From assembly GCF_022581195.2 (NCBI RefSeq), contig NC_061467.1:9176001-9240000 (forward strand): a stretch of DNA of 64,000 nt, read 5' to 3'. This DNA is from Helicoverpa zea. Its lineage: Eukaryota > Arthropoda > Insecta > Lepidoptera > Noctuidae. This document shows, piece by piece, positions 23,915 through 38,392 of the stretch; position 1 is the first letter of the stretch; each line of letters opens with the position of its first letter. The translations under genes and the position numbers were made by a program. Under the pieces are notes generated by a model. That model was not told the DNA's origin. It made no database searches and was given only the letters and a program-made list of their open reading frames with translations.

Positions 23915-25934
23915 GATACTCTAATACAGAATGAAATATGGGTGTTATCGATAGCTTAATAACATACCAAACATTGTCATTAAGCACTTTAGATAATAAT
24001 ATACTTTGGAAGCCTATATGGGAGTTGTTTATAAAGCTAGTTAGGTAGACCCACGCCTAAGTCCTGGTTCTACCTTCCTTCTTGTTGCCCTCTTGTTTGG
24101 TCCTACCTTCTTGTTGCCTACAAATTATATTAAGTGGTTTTCCTCTAAAGTTAGATCTGCTTTAAGACTAGATTTTCCGGAAACATATCTACGAATTGTA
24201 GGCTATACATATTTCCATTTTAGACGCGGTTTTATTCTTTGATTAATGATTACTTAGATATACATCATCACAATCGTACCTATATTCTGTAGCAGTACAA
24301 TTCGAGACGTGTTGGTGCCTATCTTCTGTTCTGTTCGAAAGCAGGTAATTTTTGGTCGGCGCAATAGTTTTCCGCTTCCATTCCTCCTCGCCAACTGAGG
24401 TATTACCTATTTACTTCGAGTCATACTTACTTATATTAGATTTTAACTTAAGTAAATATTTCATATTCCTAAAATGGATAAAAAACTTTCCATCTCCTTT
24501 GTCTCTTAACAAAATGAAAAAGTATTTTCTTTTTGTGCTAGAAATAACTTGAAATATTTCAGTGCTTACAAATATTTTTGTAGTTATTTTGGTCGGTGGT
24601 TACATTATACAACTTAGAAAACTAGTGTAGAAAACGTGTTAAAACAGATTACTCTGTGGTAGTACTTTAAAAACAGATGAAAATCGATATCTAAACATTT
24701 CAACTTGGTCTGATAAACAACACAATTAACAACAAAACATCAGCAAAACTCTGAAGAGGAACTAATTAACGAAACAAAATATTCCAATTTCAAAAGTTCA
24801 ATTGAGTTTTAGAAGCGAGAACAAAGTGACTTGCGCACCACTAGTAGGTCCCCGAGGTCGTCGGGACTAGGCGACGTCAGTGTACCCGCGACTACCGGTA
24901 GGGCGGCCCGCCCAAACGTTACCGCCCGAAGAACGTAAACGCGGAAATGTGAACATAACTTAACAAAATTAAATTAATTATCTAAAAAAATCAAAAACAA
25001 TATTTTGTGAATTTTTAAACTTATCTCTAATTGTTCAAGTGTATGTTGTGTTTTTTATAATTTATTTGAAATTTCAAACAGAAATAATTCGGGATTAAAT
25101 TGTTGTTTTCCCTTTATGGGAATCATAAGCCCCTGCTTATAACACTTAGATATTGAAAAGCTTTTTGTGCTCACAAATTATATCTTGAAGAGTGGAAATA
25201 TTTAATATTTGATGTTAGGCGTTCGGTATTTTTCTTTTTACGTTATTATTTGCGGAAAATAAGCTGCTTATAAGTATAGTGTATTTAACGGTGTTTTTCT
25301 ATAAGATTTTATAGGAGAAAATATTTATATTAAATTATGTAGTCAAACTTTATATTACGTTTTATGAAACTCTACGGGCATTTTAATAATGACGCTAATC
25401 AAACAACACTGCCTTGTTAGTCGGGAACATATTATAAAAAGCATTTTATTTACTCGTCACTATGTATGTATCCAAGAGTATTTTAGGTAAGAAGTATGTA
25501 ATTCTAAAACTCTTTCCCATTCATCTTGTATATCTATTCATCAATAGATATTAGTTCTAATGTAATATTGATCGCACTTATTAATAGTGTTCATTGTTTA
25601 CATACTGAAACTCATCGTGTCTGCTAGCTTGCATAATACAGTCTAAACTTAGCCTATGAAAGTTAGCAATGCGTTTCACCCTGTCTTGTGATCTAGGTAC
25701 GTAATATTGTAAAAAGAACACTCACTAAGTATTTCCCTTTGGTGAAGGTGTGACATAATGGTTTAAGTGTCTATGTGCAATTGTTCCTAACCTTACCAGG
25801 TACCTAAACAAGCACAAATACATCATGAACATTAAAAATAGCGTTACTATTGTGTTACAAAGATCACGGCCGACAGATTGTATCAGTGAACTTCAGTCTA
25901 CTGGGAAACCCCAGCGGGGCCCATCAGGGCCAAG

Positions 25935-26087
25935 GCCTGTCGGGGCTGCGGGTTTGTTCAAAAGAGTTACCGCGGTCCTGGTACATAAAAGGCCTACGAA
26001 GGAACATGATGGGTTTTAGTCAGTAAGAGTCTGACACTCCTTCACGCTGCTAATCCACATTTGATGATTTCCTATCAAACAAAAAAA
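25935..26087 (+). repeat. SINE-like family A copy
   Basis: CAGGGCCAAGGCCTGTCGGG, GGCTGCGGGTTTGTTC, TACCGCGGTCCTGGTACATA, AAGGCCTACGAAGGAACATG, GAGTCTGACACTCC and a TTTGATGATTTCC end with an A-rich tail; same order as at 8782. Confidence 0.7.
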
Positions 26088-27739
26088 GTTTACTCGGAAA
26101 AACAGACAGCCATCCAACAGTAGTATTAGTAAGGATTACCATTTATTCAATGCCTATTTCTCTAAGACATGTCATTTGGAATAATGATATAGTAGGGCTT
26201 CTAATTAAGTAATGATACAGGATAACTAGCTGGTAGATTGACAGAGGATAGAGAAACACTCGCAAATTGAGCTAATTAACATGCGGGGCGTAAGTATTCT
26301 ATAATTATTATCTCTAGCTTTCGCCAGGGTGAGAACTAATCCGCTCTCCCGGATAAAAAGTAGGTACCCAACAGCCTTCCTAAATAAATCTAACACACAA
26401 ATTTAAAAAAAAAAATTAAATAAGACTAGTACTAGTTCCTAAGACCAGCGCGATCTTGTAAAAAATACTCTTCAGCTTTACACAAATAAAATATCCAATA
26501 CATTTTTACTATAGATTTTGAATAATTAGGTAGGTAGGCATACCGACTTATTTTTCATGAAAATAATACAAAAAAAAAATGGTGATAGTATTGTGTTAAT
26601 TTAATATTGCTAAAAGTCAAGATTTTCATTACAACTTCAGGTAGTAACAGCGTGGACCCATTGGTTTGTATTCTTTGGTAAACACAAACCACTTACTGTC
26701 AGGAAAACAAACTAAACATTACGTCAATAAAAAGGACGATAAAAGTAGCCTTCATTCCAAAGAGAATTGACTAAGACATTAAGCTCCTAAGTTACCTCAT
26801 ATTACCTAATTCTTTACCATTGTGTCAACCGAAGTTTGTATATCAGTCAAAACTTCCTCATTCAATTTCTGTCAACTGTACGATATTACGTATTCCAGGG
26901 GTCAGTTGTATCAAGTTACAGTTGACACAAAGATGGCTACCCAAAACATAATACCCCTATCAAGAACTTCTTTAATGTTATGTGACATCTACATGGACGA
27001 GAGAAGACTAGAAGTTTGCTATGACAAAGTAGCTACAAATTCAGAAAGTTTAATGACAAATAGCTTACTGAGTTACGTTACTTCTCTGGTTTGATTTCCA
27101 TTCTTTATGAAATGTTAGGGAAAATATGTAGGGTTAATTCCGCGAGACATTAAATCGAGTACCTATACTCTCGACACGTGTTTCGTCCATCCAGGTGGCA
27201 GTTTCAGGAGACGTTGACTCGTTGACCGCTCAGACGCCATAGATACTTACACAACTTTTTAAAAGTCTAAATCATTTATTGAAACTAAGTTAATTATTTA
27301 TTAGATTAGCACTTTTTCATGTCAAAAAATTAGCACATCCAAAAACTTTTCAACCTTACTTACACCACTTCCTAATGTTATGTCTTGAAAGAAGAAGCGG
27401 TGATGAACAAACCTCACAGCAACAGTCTTTGTTTTGCAAAATTATCGTTGTCTCCTAGAAATTATCCGGAACATTACCAAGATTATTTACTTACAACAAA
27501 TGTCGTACATAACTAGGTACTTTATATTCTACATACGTTAACTCCTACATAAAGATTACTCTAATTTCGTTTGCCACAAGGGAATAAACATAATGCTGCC
27601 GGCTTATCGTTCCAAATCCGAGTAAACGCTGTTTCATATTTAGTACTCCATTATTTGGTAACGTAATATTTATCCAGGTTATAGACACGTGTCATGATGG
27701 CTCAATTATAGTCGTAATGTGTGGTTTTTAATCGTGAGG

Positions 27740-27893
27740 TTCGAAAGACCGCGTTACCGCGGCGCTGCGCTGGTACTTAAAGAGCTTAAGAACTAACACG
27801 GTAGGTTTTAGTAAGAGTCTGACACACGCCGTGGGCAACGATCACGCCGTGCAAGCGTTAGCGTCATTTGATGATTTCCCATCAAAAGAAAAA
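27740..27893 (+). repeat. SINE-like family A copy (diverged)
   Basis: GTTCGAAAGACCGCGTTACC, TGCTGGTACTTAAAG, GGTAGGTTTTAGTAAGAGTC, TGACAC, and the terminal CATTTGATGATTTCCCATCA with an A-rich end. Confidence 0.55.
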
Positions 27894-29640
27894 TCCAGAG
27901 GTTCTGGGTCACATTGATTATTGCTCCTCCGGAGACATCATTTCATGATTCCTCTTATCAATTGCAATATTGACCACTGACAAACCACGATAACTCTTTT
28001 AAATAATCACACAGACCCCGCAGGAATTCGACCATTCCTGGATACCTATCTATAGTTTTTCACAAAAAAGTCTAACGGTCCAATCAGAGTCCTGATATAA
28101 TCCCATGCTCATAAATACTATACTAAGCACTTAAGAAAATGACGTTCTATGTAGTTATAATTTTCCTTATCAGCTCATACATGAGAGTTATTGAGAGTCA
28201 AGGTCAAGGTCAGGTCGACCTCCTCAATACTCAATTAAGGTGGCGTACTCAATATTCGATTCATAAGAAAGTATCGAATATTGAATTCGACGTAACATCA
28301 CGTAACATATAATATTTGAGGACCTGAATATGTGATATTGAGACTGCCTATAAGAATTCGTAACCTCGAGTATATTTTTCTATCATTGCTTTCCCACAGT
28401 TTGTATTACATATTGAACACAATAATATTCCCATTCATTGTAATAAAAAGTTGTCAGTAATTAATGGTTTCTCAACCTATATTTAACGTCGTCCTCTCCT
28501 TTATAGTTTCAACACGATGAAATATATCTTAGGTCCATCTTATCTTCAGAGTTAATTCAGTAGCTACTGAACCGCCAGAGCTACTGAACCCATAAAAATA
28601 AGAGCTTCCAGCAAATGCTCTACTCGCGTATCAAGTAAGCTTATAAAGTAGTTATATAGAGTCTATGTGAAAGAGTGTTTTACTAACTAAAACCCACCAT
28701 GTTCCATTGTGCACAAGGGCCGCGGTAATTTTTTCGAGCAATTTCGCACCTTTCATCCTCGGTAAATAGCATTTCTAACACTTAAATTTCGAATTGGTTT
28801 CTAACTTGAGAGCGTGTTAACCAAACAAAAAAGCTCTTCAGCTATCTACAGCTTAATAAAATAAGTTGAGATTCCATTAATTTAAGCTGTCTCACCAAGT
28901 AAAACAAGAAGCTCAAGCAACATTTTTCAAAATCTTTTAAGATATTTTTACCCTCTGTAACTTCGTTGTGGATAAGCTTAGAAGCCTGAAAATTATGTTA
29001 TGCGCTCAAATTGAATGTAATTTGGTTTGAGCTCACAACTTTTTGCGGTAGAAGAAATGCGTCGCGTGACTTGCATTTTAATGGTCAAAGAAAAGTGAGT
29101 AAAAGTACAAAGGAAAACAGTCTTTTACATAAATTCTTATTTATGTTTATACTTATCTACTACTTATATTATAAAGCTAAAGAGTTTGTTTCTTTGAGTG
29201 TGCTAATATCAGGAACTACTAGACTGATTAATTTGGTAAAAGGGAGCCGTTTTGGAGGTGTTGTGCGTTGTAATTTGACGGGAGAAATATTTGACTTTTG
29301 AGATTCTTTGGCAATAAGAAAAATATTTCAATGTTGTACAGCCCATTCATCGAGAAATATAGCTATTATAGACTTCTTTTTATTTGGGTGTGTGGAGATG
29401 CTCAAACGGGACGCGGGCAAAACCACTGGCGCCAGCTAGTCTAAGAATATTTTGAAACTTTCACATTACATTTACATAATAACTTCGTTCGCACGTCACC
29501 ACCTAAAATACTTTTCGAAGCTAAAACAAAATAATTCGATTCAACATGTGATACGCTGCGAGGCATTTTCATGAAAACACGAAAACAAAAAACAGTGGCT
29601 TTTGTAAGCTTCAGCGTAAATAATATTAGGGATACTTAGA

Positions 29641-29999
29641 GCACCCGCAAACTACGAACTTTTAGTCGACCGATAGTTTGTTCGGGCTCATAAATCAACT
29701 TGAATGTATGGTAGTACGCATATTACAAAGATCGGGTCGGACTGATCAGACCGACTGAAAACTATGATTGGAATCAAGATTTTCTTTAAAAAAAAATTGA
29801 CAACATTCGTGTCATTCGCGTCGTATTCCTTATAAAGGTCGCCGGAAGACGCTGGATGCAGGTCGCCTCCAACAGGTATCTGTGGAGATCTAAGGGGGAG
29901 GCCTATGTTCAGCAGTAGACGTCCTGTGGCTGAGATGATGATGATGATGATGATTCATGTCGGGTCAACTGTCGGTCGACAGTTCAGTTTCCAGTGTGA
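29641..29999. mobile_element. MITE copy 2 with a nested LINE 3' fragment
   Basis: The ends match the MITE at 23661. Between them, about 29815-29956, lies a foreign piece with GAAGACGCTGGATGCAGGTC, GGCCTATGTTCAGCAGTAGA, CGTCCTGTGGCTGA and a (GAT)n tail, the usual 3' end of a lepidopteran non-LTR element. The LINE fragment therefore inserted after the MITE. Confidence 0.65.
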
Positions 30000-30608
30000 T
30001 CTGTGATCACTGTTAATCCTATTTACATTAAATAATAATTTTCATTTCAATAGTCTGTCCACGTTTTATGCTTTCTGTTGTAAAACTAAAAGAACAAAAT
30101 TAAAAGAGTTGCTTTGAAAAGGTAAAGTATCTAATTAAAATTTAACGTTCGTGTTTTGTTTGCCTTTTGAAACGAACTTTTCGTATATTTTATTAATTAC
30201 TTAAACATTTCCATAACGTGAGTCGCTACGTAATTTTATAATGAAAATTAGTCTATGAATAATTTTCTTTTTGAAGTCGAAAGGCATACTTTAACAATGT
30301 GAAACAGCTTTAAAGTATATAATACTACTAAGGCCATTTAGTTTTTGGTAAGATATGAAGATAGTTTGAATGAAGTACATGGTTCCCATAAAATTAAACT
30401 ACTTAGTGGTAGCTAGTAAATACCTAAAAGGTAATTGCATTTATAATATATTTAACAAAGTACGGCCGCGAGCCAGATATTTTTTATGCACTTATCAACG
30501 TAGGTAATCAAATTATTTCGGAAGCCAAAGGATTACAAAATAGATCTTATCTCAAAAGTATAAATAGTGAATAATTATTTATTATACGTGACTGTACTTC
30601 CCCCGTAT

Positions 30609-30633
30609 TAGATAGATAGATAGATAGATAGAT
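30609..30633. repeat. GATA microsatellite
   Basis: About six units of TAGA/GATA (TAGATAGATAGATAGATAGA). Confidence 0.9.
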
Positions 30634-32460
30634 ATACTTTATTAGGTACACCAATTTTACAATTTTGATCTAAATCTAGTTAAGGTAGGTGACATAATGG
30701 GCGGTCTTATCGCTAAGAGCGATCTCTTCCAGACAACCTTAGGATGGATTGAGACGAGAAGGAAAAGATTATACGGTAGGCAGTTAGGCTAAGTGTACAC
30801 TTGCTCCTGCAATTTGCGCACCTAAATATTATTACCATTTGTATTATCTCTACATACACACTCTTTCGATTGTAGTTCAAGACTAAAATCAAAAAATGTT
30901 TACGGAATGCGCGTGCTCGTAAAAATCAAACGTTATGTTCCATACGAAAGTCTGAAGTAAACACGAATTTAAGAACATACGTATTTATTCCTCTATCTAG
31001 GTATGTTATTATTCTGAGTGCAAAATTGCCTTGATAATGCCAATAAATTAAGGTTCGACAAAAACAATTACAATTACAAGTATCTCGAAAATTTCGTATG
31101 TGTGTTTTCGATTTAAAAAAAAAAAAACTTAGACGCCTTTACTTTATTGAACGTAGAAATTGTCTCTTTTCCAATTAGAGTCATATGCATTAGAAAATCA
31201 TTACTTACAAGCAGGAGTCTAAAGTAAAAAGTATAATTCAGGTCAGGCGTTTACCTACAGCTTAACAAATAAACAAACCAACTCACAATCGCATATGTTT
31301 AATGGGTAGGTACACCTTCACCAGGGGTTGATCTCGCATCCCGTGGGAACGCACCCTTCAACTAAGTAGGTAGCTTACTGCATTTCTCGATAACTGGGGC
31401 TATTTAAAAACAAACACAAGAAAATTTTCCAATGGGACCCGTAGATCCTGAAACTAATATTGTACTCGTAGCTATTTGATTGTTTCTTGCAAAATAAAAT
31501 TATAGAAATACTAAAATCTTACTCAGTAATGTGAACCTGGTGATACTACTCAGCTCAGACTCTTATTTAACTGCATGGGATGACGGAATAGGTAGTTCAG
31601 AATATCATAAGACATATCAAGACAGACAAGGCAATAGCTTGATAGCATCAACTATTTTCACTTATCAAACTAACATGGAAACAGCTGTTACAAAACAAAA
31701 CGAAACCTAATAAATATCTCCATAATTGTTTACTACAAATATCTTAATGTTTTACATTGTGCCAGTGCGCTAACAATTAATGTGTTGCCAGTATCCGCTA
31801 GGCAATAGATATTTCTACTGTGACTAGTTTAGTAATTAATGAGATTATTAGTAGTTTGTTTTATTTCAAACTAGTTTCCCGAGGCTTCACCCACGTCCCA
31901 GGAAAACCACTCTTCGCCAACAGTCTTTTTACAAAATGTTCAAGTTCAAAATATTTATAGGCTTCCACTACTTTAATATGTTTAGCGTTTCTGCGCAAAA
32001 AAGCTCAGTTTCGGCGAAGGAAACCCTCCATTTTTTTCCAAGAACCCACACGAAAATTACTAGAGCTAATTAGATTTCTTAATTATAACAGGGGTAAATT
32101 TCAGCCTTGTCTAACAATAACTTAAATTATTAGGTACTTTATGTGTTATTTTTTATAAACCGGGTAACTGGGTTGAGAAGGTCAGATAGGCTGTCGCTTC
32201 TTGTAAAGCACTGGTACACAGCTGAATCCGATTAGACTAGAAGCCGACCCCAACATACATAGTTGGGAAAACGGCTCGGAGGATGATGATGACTTTATGT
32301 TTTATTTTCTAGCCTTCATTACCTAAACCAGCCAGCTTCGTGCCTCCCTAGTGAAAAGTACCAATTTTGAAAATGTTCCTCTCACCAAGTGTTTGTGTGG
32401 TTCTACCAGTGTTAAATAGTGATTGTTGAAACTTAATGTGGAGTTTAGAATGTGGACAAG

Positions 32461-32745
32461 ATGAGGAGATGGCATGCGGTGTGGGGTTTCCTCATTTTGA
32501 TGATGCCAACGCCGACAGAAAACTTTCGGACGCAAGAGTTGAGTTTGATACCTCCAAAGATCCAACCGACGCCGCAAACGCAGACTCAGAAAGTCGAGCT
32601 TCCGAAAGTTATTCCGAATTCGATTTCGGAGTTTTTCGGACAGACGAAGATGGAGAGTCCAGCCACCACCGAGACTACTGCTGCTGTAGATGATGTCCAA
32701 GTTTTGGAACTCACTACCAGTGGGGTGACTGTTAGTTTAGCTTAT
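32461..32745 (+). CDS. Candidate signal-peptide first exon (distal) of the receptor gene or of a separate secreted protein
   Basis: ATG at 32461 opens 95 codons ending at TAT|GTAAGT, phase 0. It begins MRRWHAVWGFLILMMPTPTE (short basic start, hydrophobic core), then a Pro/Thr/Gln-rich stretch (IPPKIQPTPQTQTQKVELPK) and LELTTSGVTVSLAY. The GTG three codons upstream is not a likely start. No following exon is visible before 45.4 kb, where two acceptors on the same strand also take phase 0. It may be an alternative first exon of that gene or of an unrelated gene whose second exon I cannot see. Confidence 0.5.
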
Positions 32746-33609
32746 GTAAGTATTTTGTATTGAATGTTCACGTGCTTTTGTGTGAGTCATTTGTTTTTAG
32801 ACTGCTTTAAAATCTTTTGCTCGTTGCGAAAAACAGACGCAAATCCGTAATAGATGTCGTTAGTGTAGTTTGTAGGTTAAATGACAGAGCGACTCCAATA
32901 TAAGTAAAAGCCGAAACGTCGCGTCGGGAAAATAAGAAGGTATCGTACCTTGGTTATCGTTTAAGTCCCGATTATTTATAGATAAGTATTCAAATCGCGA
33001 CAGTTTTAAAACCGTTACTTTAAAACAACTAGGATTGAATTATTAAACTGAAAGATTTGAAATTCACCCTTAGAATCAGTCGCTCCCCCGCAGAAATAGT
33101 CATTCAATGTGAATCATCTATAACTTCGTAAAGGGGTAGGTTGTCAAAGTTGGGTTAATACTACAAAACGCCCACCATAACTTTACTCATAAACCTTCTA
33201 AGTATTATTAATACGCCAACAATATTTATTTTAAGTACCTACTATATTCCGGTAATATGTTGAGCTAAGCACATCTGTGTGGGTGTATGATTCCATTACG
33301 AACTTTTTCGTGTAACTTGCTTCAAAATTCAATTAAATAATGTACTTATTTTGCTTTCACTTTTCACCTAAACTTTGTAATTATATTTTGGAAAGCCTTT
33401 GGGCTTTTTATGTTATCAGAGTGTATTAAAATAAAAGACCAAATAGAAAACATGAAAATTTTCAGCAAAAGAGAATTTTACGTTTTTCCAAGAGAAGCAA
33501 AATATATTGTTCTTGCAGCATGCATAGTGATTTAACCTCTTGTTGATATGGTTCAAGTAAAAAAACGTATGAATTTTAGAAGTTATTGTCTAGTGGTATA
33601 TGTCAACAA

Positions 33610-33760
33610 CCTTAGTAAGAAATTGCCAATGAGCCCTGAGCGAGCGCAGTAACCAAAGCTCGGGCGTACTTTGTTTATGAAGAAAGACCCATTTGTCGAT
33701 GAGCCCTGAGCAAGTGGAGTAACCAATGCTCTAGTGTTCTTTGTATGAGGAAATGCCTTT
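33610..33760. repeat. Tandem pair of about 80-bp units
   Basis: ATGAGCCCTGAGCGAGCGCA, GTAACCAAAGCTCGGG is followed about 75 bp on by ATGAGCCCTGAGCAAGTGGA, GTAACCAATGCTCTAG. Two diverged direct copies, not coding. Confidence 0.7.
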
Positions 33761-34109
33761 ATTATTGGTTATACCGATCATGATAATGCTCCAAATTCAG
33801 ATCATCAAATGCTTCTTAATCATTCCAAAAGCGTATCAAAACCACAATATCCCTATGCTATGCTTGTCTTCAAAACCTCAGTGTTTCGATTCAAATTATC
33901 CAAGTATCTTCAGATAGGAAACGCTTGCCAACGACGAATTACATTTCAGCGCATTACACTAGGTACAGATTATGTAAACTCGCGTTTATATTTAGATAAA
34001 CATAGTGAGAAATAATTTAGATATGTTATATTCAACTCTTTTCTAATCTTAGGTAATGCTGCAATCTTTTTCTTACGTCATTTTAATTCTTTACCAGTAT
34101 TGTTAATAT

Positions 34110-34318
34110 GTTTTTGTGGGTCGAAAGTTTAATTTGACTCTTAAGTCTGTATGGAAGTGAATGGTAATATGTAAACGGCTGGTATCAGACAGCCTAAAAA
34201 GTTTACTTGGATTCGCATTTAGAGTTAATGGTTTTAGATTTTTAGAAATTAATTTAAAGGTGTATTCAAAATAAACCGTCAGCCCAACTTTCGGCTGTCA
34301 GTTTAGCCTGAAGTGTGC
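34110..34318. mobile_element. MITE family 'CAGTCGG', decayed copy 3
   Basis: GGGTCGAAAGTTTAATTTGA, GGCTGGTATCAGACAGCC and the end GGCTGTCAGTTTAGCCTGAA match the family at 23661. Confidence 0.5.
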
Positions 34319-35867
34319 TTACTGTAGACTTGTTTCGTATTTGTTTTAAGCTTTGTTTTTTTTTTACTAAATAATGTTGGGATTTAAGGAACTTCCATCA
34401 TGATTTCTTCTCTTTTGAAGTATAAATACCGTCTCCCATCAACCAACCTTCTTAATTTTGTTAACTAAAATATTTTTTTGGATCAACATTTTAGGAAATT
34501 CTGTTTACGAAAGCTACAAGAACAACAAACATCTTACTGTGTTATTCCGCAGATATGAAATGTTTCATTCATTGATTATGAAAATATTTCCCTTAACCAC
34601 ACAAACTACGTTCCTTCCCCATAAATTACTACTACATAAATAGTAGTACGCGTTTGTTTACCAAAACCGCCATATTGAATGTTTGGCCCTTCAGTTTTCA
34701 TGTTGATATTAAAAATAATTACGTTTATACTACATTTGATTTACGTTAGTACATATTATATAAATATATTATTTCGTCGTAATTACGTTGTAATTCTTTT
34801 CTAAGAAGAATTCACTGATTCATTAAGGATAAAAATACTACAGTTACAAGCCTACGTTTGGGGATATTTTGGACCAATTTTAACATACTTTCTTCACATA
34901 ATCCTTGATACGTAAAAAGATATAATTTTTGGAAAGATTTTTTCCTTAAGGAATACACTGTTCTAGGAACAGTGGTTAACCTAAAATTCAGTACCCAACT
35001 GTTTCACTGATAACATAAAATCGCTATCTCTATTATGCGCAATGTACGATTAATATGCATAAAATAGTTTATCGATAGTTAGTCACACACTAACCTTGGG
35101 GCCGCACTATCTGGTTTACGATAGGATCCATGTCTATGACTAGACCATCGATAATAAATTAATCTATCGTATGATCGTCAGATTAATTAAGAGTGCTTGA
35201 TTAATGACCGTGAAGTACCTATAAATTGATTTACTTTATCATTGTTGTGAATTTTCCATTAAACGTAAATTTTTACATTTTGTAGTTTCCGAAAAGCTAT
35301 TTTTATTAGTACTAAACTCAAGAAATCTTAATCCACAACTAGAACAGATCGATTTAGTGCCAAAACGTCACATTCGTTCAACAAATGTTACAAAATATAA
35401 CTTTGAGTACCTATGAAGATGAAAAAGTAAATCACCGCATTGACAGAAGAAATTCAATTTGAACCAATATTGGTAAGGAATATCAGGCAGGAAAAACAAA
35501 ATTCCTAAAACGCTTAGTCACCATACAGATATTACTCACTTTCATACAAAAATTACGAAGCTGTTATTTTACGGTCATAAGGCCGTATACAAACAAAGTA
35601 AATATTACATATACCTTGCTATCTTATCCTTGTTTTATCAATACGCACGTCAGCCATACTCGACTTTCCGTATTATCGACAGATTGTACCAAAATTTGTT
35701 ATCAATAAACCTCTTAATCTAAACAATTCGCTTATTTGAACACGCGCAGACATTATTGCGAACGAATTTAATAATTATTTATTAAATCGTGTGTGAGTTT
35801 ATGTGTAATTAAATGAGTTACAACTCATTTTTTGTCGTGAGTGTGTGAGTTTGTGTTTTAGTGAGTG

Positions 35868-36023
35868 AAATGTGTGTGAAAAGTGTGTTTTTGTTAGTGG
35901 TTTTGTGTGTGAACTCTTTAGCGCAGTTTGTTCCTAATTTGGAGAATAGTTACTCTGACATTCCTAGTCATAATCATATGCATCCTCATGGAATGCCACC
36001 ATTTCGGCCAGAACCAGACTATG
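35868..36023 (+). CDS. Candidate signal-peptide first exon (proximal)
   Basis: The first ATG of the frame is the one in GTGAAATGTGTGTGAAAAGT and reads MCVKSVFLLVVLCVNSLAQF, a textbook secretory signal with a likely cut after SLA. It continues VPNLENSYSDIPSHNH and ends HPHGMPPFRPEPDY at TAT|GTAAGT, phase 0. The start coordinate is given to within about 20 nt. The next phase-0 acceptor with a good pyrimidine tract is at 45598. I favour this as the main first exon of the receptor gene, which is an inference. Confidence 0.6.
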
Positions 36024-38392
36024 TAAGTTTCTAACATAAATATTTATACATATATGCGAAGAGAATTAGCGCGTGTAACAATTGCTTTATCATGGTTAAG
36101 GTCAAATACGCAGATAAATTCTGTTTTGATAAACAAATGTATGTATTTTGGTGTTAGGTCATTGCTTTTATTAACTGACTTTGAAAAAGGTTAACAATCA
36201 CACGAGAATTTCTATAAATTTTGGATGTTACCATGGCGCTGATATCAGAGTTAGGTTTAAAAGATAAATTATATCTGTTTTACACTAAGCCTTAGAAACC
36301 GATTGAAACTAGGTATCGATGTTTTTAAAAGTGTACCATCGTACCATCCCAACCGTTTTAGATCAGATTTTTCATAAAAAATCTAGAAAACTGAGCATTT
36401 TAGGAATTTTGATTTTCCTGCCTGATATTCGTTACCTACTTGGTACATATTGAATTACTTCTGAAAGTCCAGTGAATTCTCTTTTTGAAAAAGGTATAGC
36501 TCTGAGTATTTTAATCATTGTTCATCAGTCATTTATTTCTTCGAATTATAATGTAACCTAACTATGTCGTCATCATAGATTATTTTATTTTCATGACTTC
36601 ATAATACAATCTTAAAATTACGCATAGAAGTTAGGCGATCATTAGTTCCGATATAGCTCTTAGGACTAATGATATTGATTGACGCTTCTCATTACCAGAG
36701 TTCTGGTTTGTTCTTTGGGAAAAGGAATAGGGTAGTATTTAAACGCAAATCAAAAGATATCCTTTTTTAATGCAATAAGATTCCGAATTCCCATCAAAAT
36801 TACTGATTGCACAGCAAAATATTCAACTCAAAATATCACTAAACACACTACAATTTATTTTTGCAGCGTACAGCGATTTTTCCTAAAGCAAAAGCTTTTT
36901 CATCAATGCACAGCTAACAATCTTAATGCACATTATACATGTTAACTCTTTTTCTTTTAAATATAGCTTATATTTTTATATTATTTACAGCAGTTTTTCT
37001 GAATAAAACTGCATTTTATTAGTCACAGTCATCTTATTATTTATTAATTACCACATAATGAGATCAGCAAAAAAATATAAAATTAAATACAAAGAAGACG
37101 GATCACAATCCATACAAAATTGCCCCACGTCCTATAACAATGTGACGTATCTCAAAAAAAAGATAAAAATGTTTAAAAAAATATGGCATACTCTCCAATT
37201 CATTTTTTTTACACCTTCATACGAAAAAAATGCTTTAAAAATTGTTCAGGCGCTGTTATGAAAACATCGTTCATGGGACTATTTATGGACTATTTTATTA
37301 AATTATTTTTTTGTTTGATAGGGTATACCTCACAGTTGGTCCCATAATCATCAGGTCCGGATCTGATAATGGAAACCCTGAGAAATCCAGGGCAACTTTT
37401 GAAAGTTGTAGGTATGCGCAGGATAAAAACTTGACTATAAGGTGTATGTCTTATAACAATATGCAACAGTAAAGGTTTGGAGCTGACCTGATGATGGAGA
37501 CGAAAGAAGGTCGAGGGAACTCGACAACTGAATATGTAAACTACCTCGTGTTTGGGCTCATATTATTTGTATTGAATTGATTGAATTTGATTGAATTGAC
37601 TTGATTGTTATTGAATTATTAATAAGCGTCCACGCTTCCTTTTTTGCACAATAGGCACATTTTTAACTTCTGCAGGTGGCGCCACGTACTTGAGTCGGAT
37701 CGCAAGTCCGATGATATGCTTGCACATATAGTTCTTAAAAAAAATGGGGCAGGTGCATTTTTAGTCATTGTCAGTACTTCCTTTTGGCATACATTTCATA
37801 TAAGTAGTCATTAAAAGGCAGAACTATCATATTTCAGAATGTTTATAGTCAGAATCATCTTTTGGCTTCGGCTTACTGGCCGGCAGAGCCGGCCAGCCTC
37901 AACCGCATCGGCGAGCATTAAAACTACCTGCGCCTCAGCTCGCAGGCCGCCTCGCCCCTCCGCGCCTACGCGGTTTTGAATTGCACTCTAGGGGTAGGGC
38001 AAACAAGACTACGTGGAGTCGGTTTTGCAGCGATTCGTTTTCGTTACTAGCTTCAATTTTTAAAACAATGTTTTTAATTGAAGGTTATAAATGGCAATTT
38101 GCTAAATAAATTGAATCTAAATAAAATTCTACCATATTCATAGTACGCTGAATGAGATTTCAGTTAATTTGTTCTGCTTTTAGAAATAACGCAATGTGAC
38201 AGGATTTTTTTGTTATAATAATCATTAAATTTGCCAAGCATGGCTTCTTGAAAATTAAGACAAATATGATGAACAGGTTTTGTTGTACTTACTGGTTAAT
38301 ATGCGACTGGGATAGTTATTTTGCTATGAAATATGGAAAATTTGCTGTACATTCAGTATTTAATGCTTGTATGTAGTATTTTTGTACAAGAA

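Larger units (their letters stand above)
23001..32460. other. AT-rich intergenic region with dispersed repeats
   Basis: No supported coding sequence on either strand. It holds MITE copies (23661-23914, 29641-29999), SINE-like copies (25935-26087, 27740-27893, a fragment at 28690), LINE-like fragments (29130-29445, 29815-29956, 31868-31925), a GATA microsatellite and a family B repeat near 32165. About 24830-24945 is an isolated GC-rich patch I cannot explain. Confidence 0.6.

Noticed and set aside
26822..27094. 90-codon + strand frame
   Set aside because: Starts at GTG, has no splice context, no recognisable motif and AT-rich composition like its surroundings.
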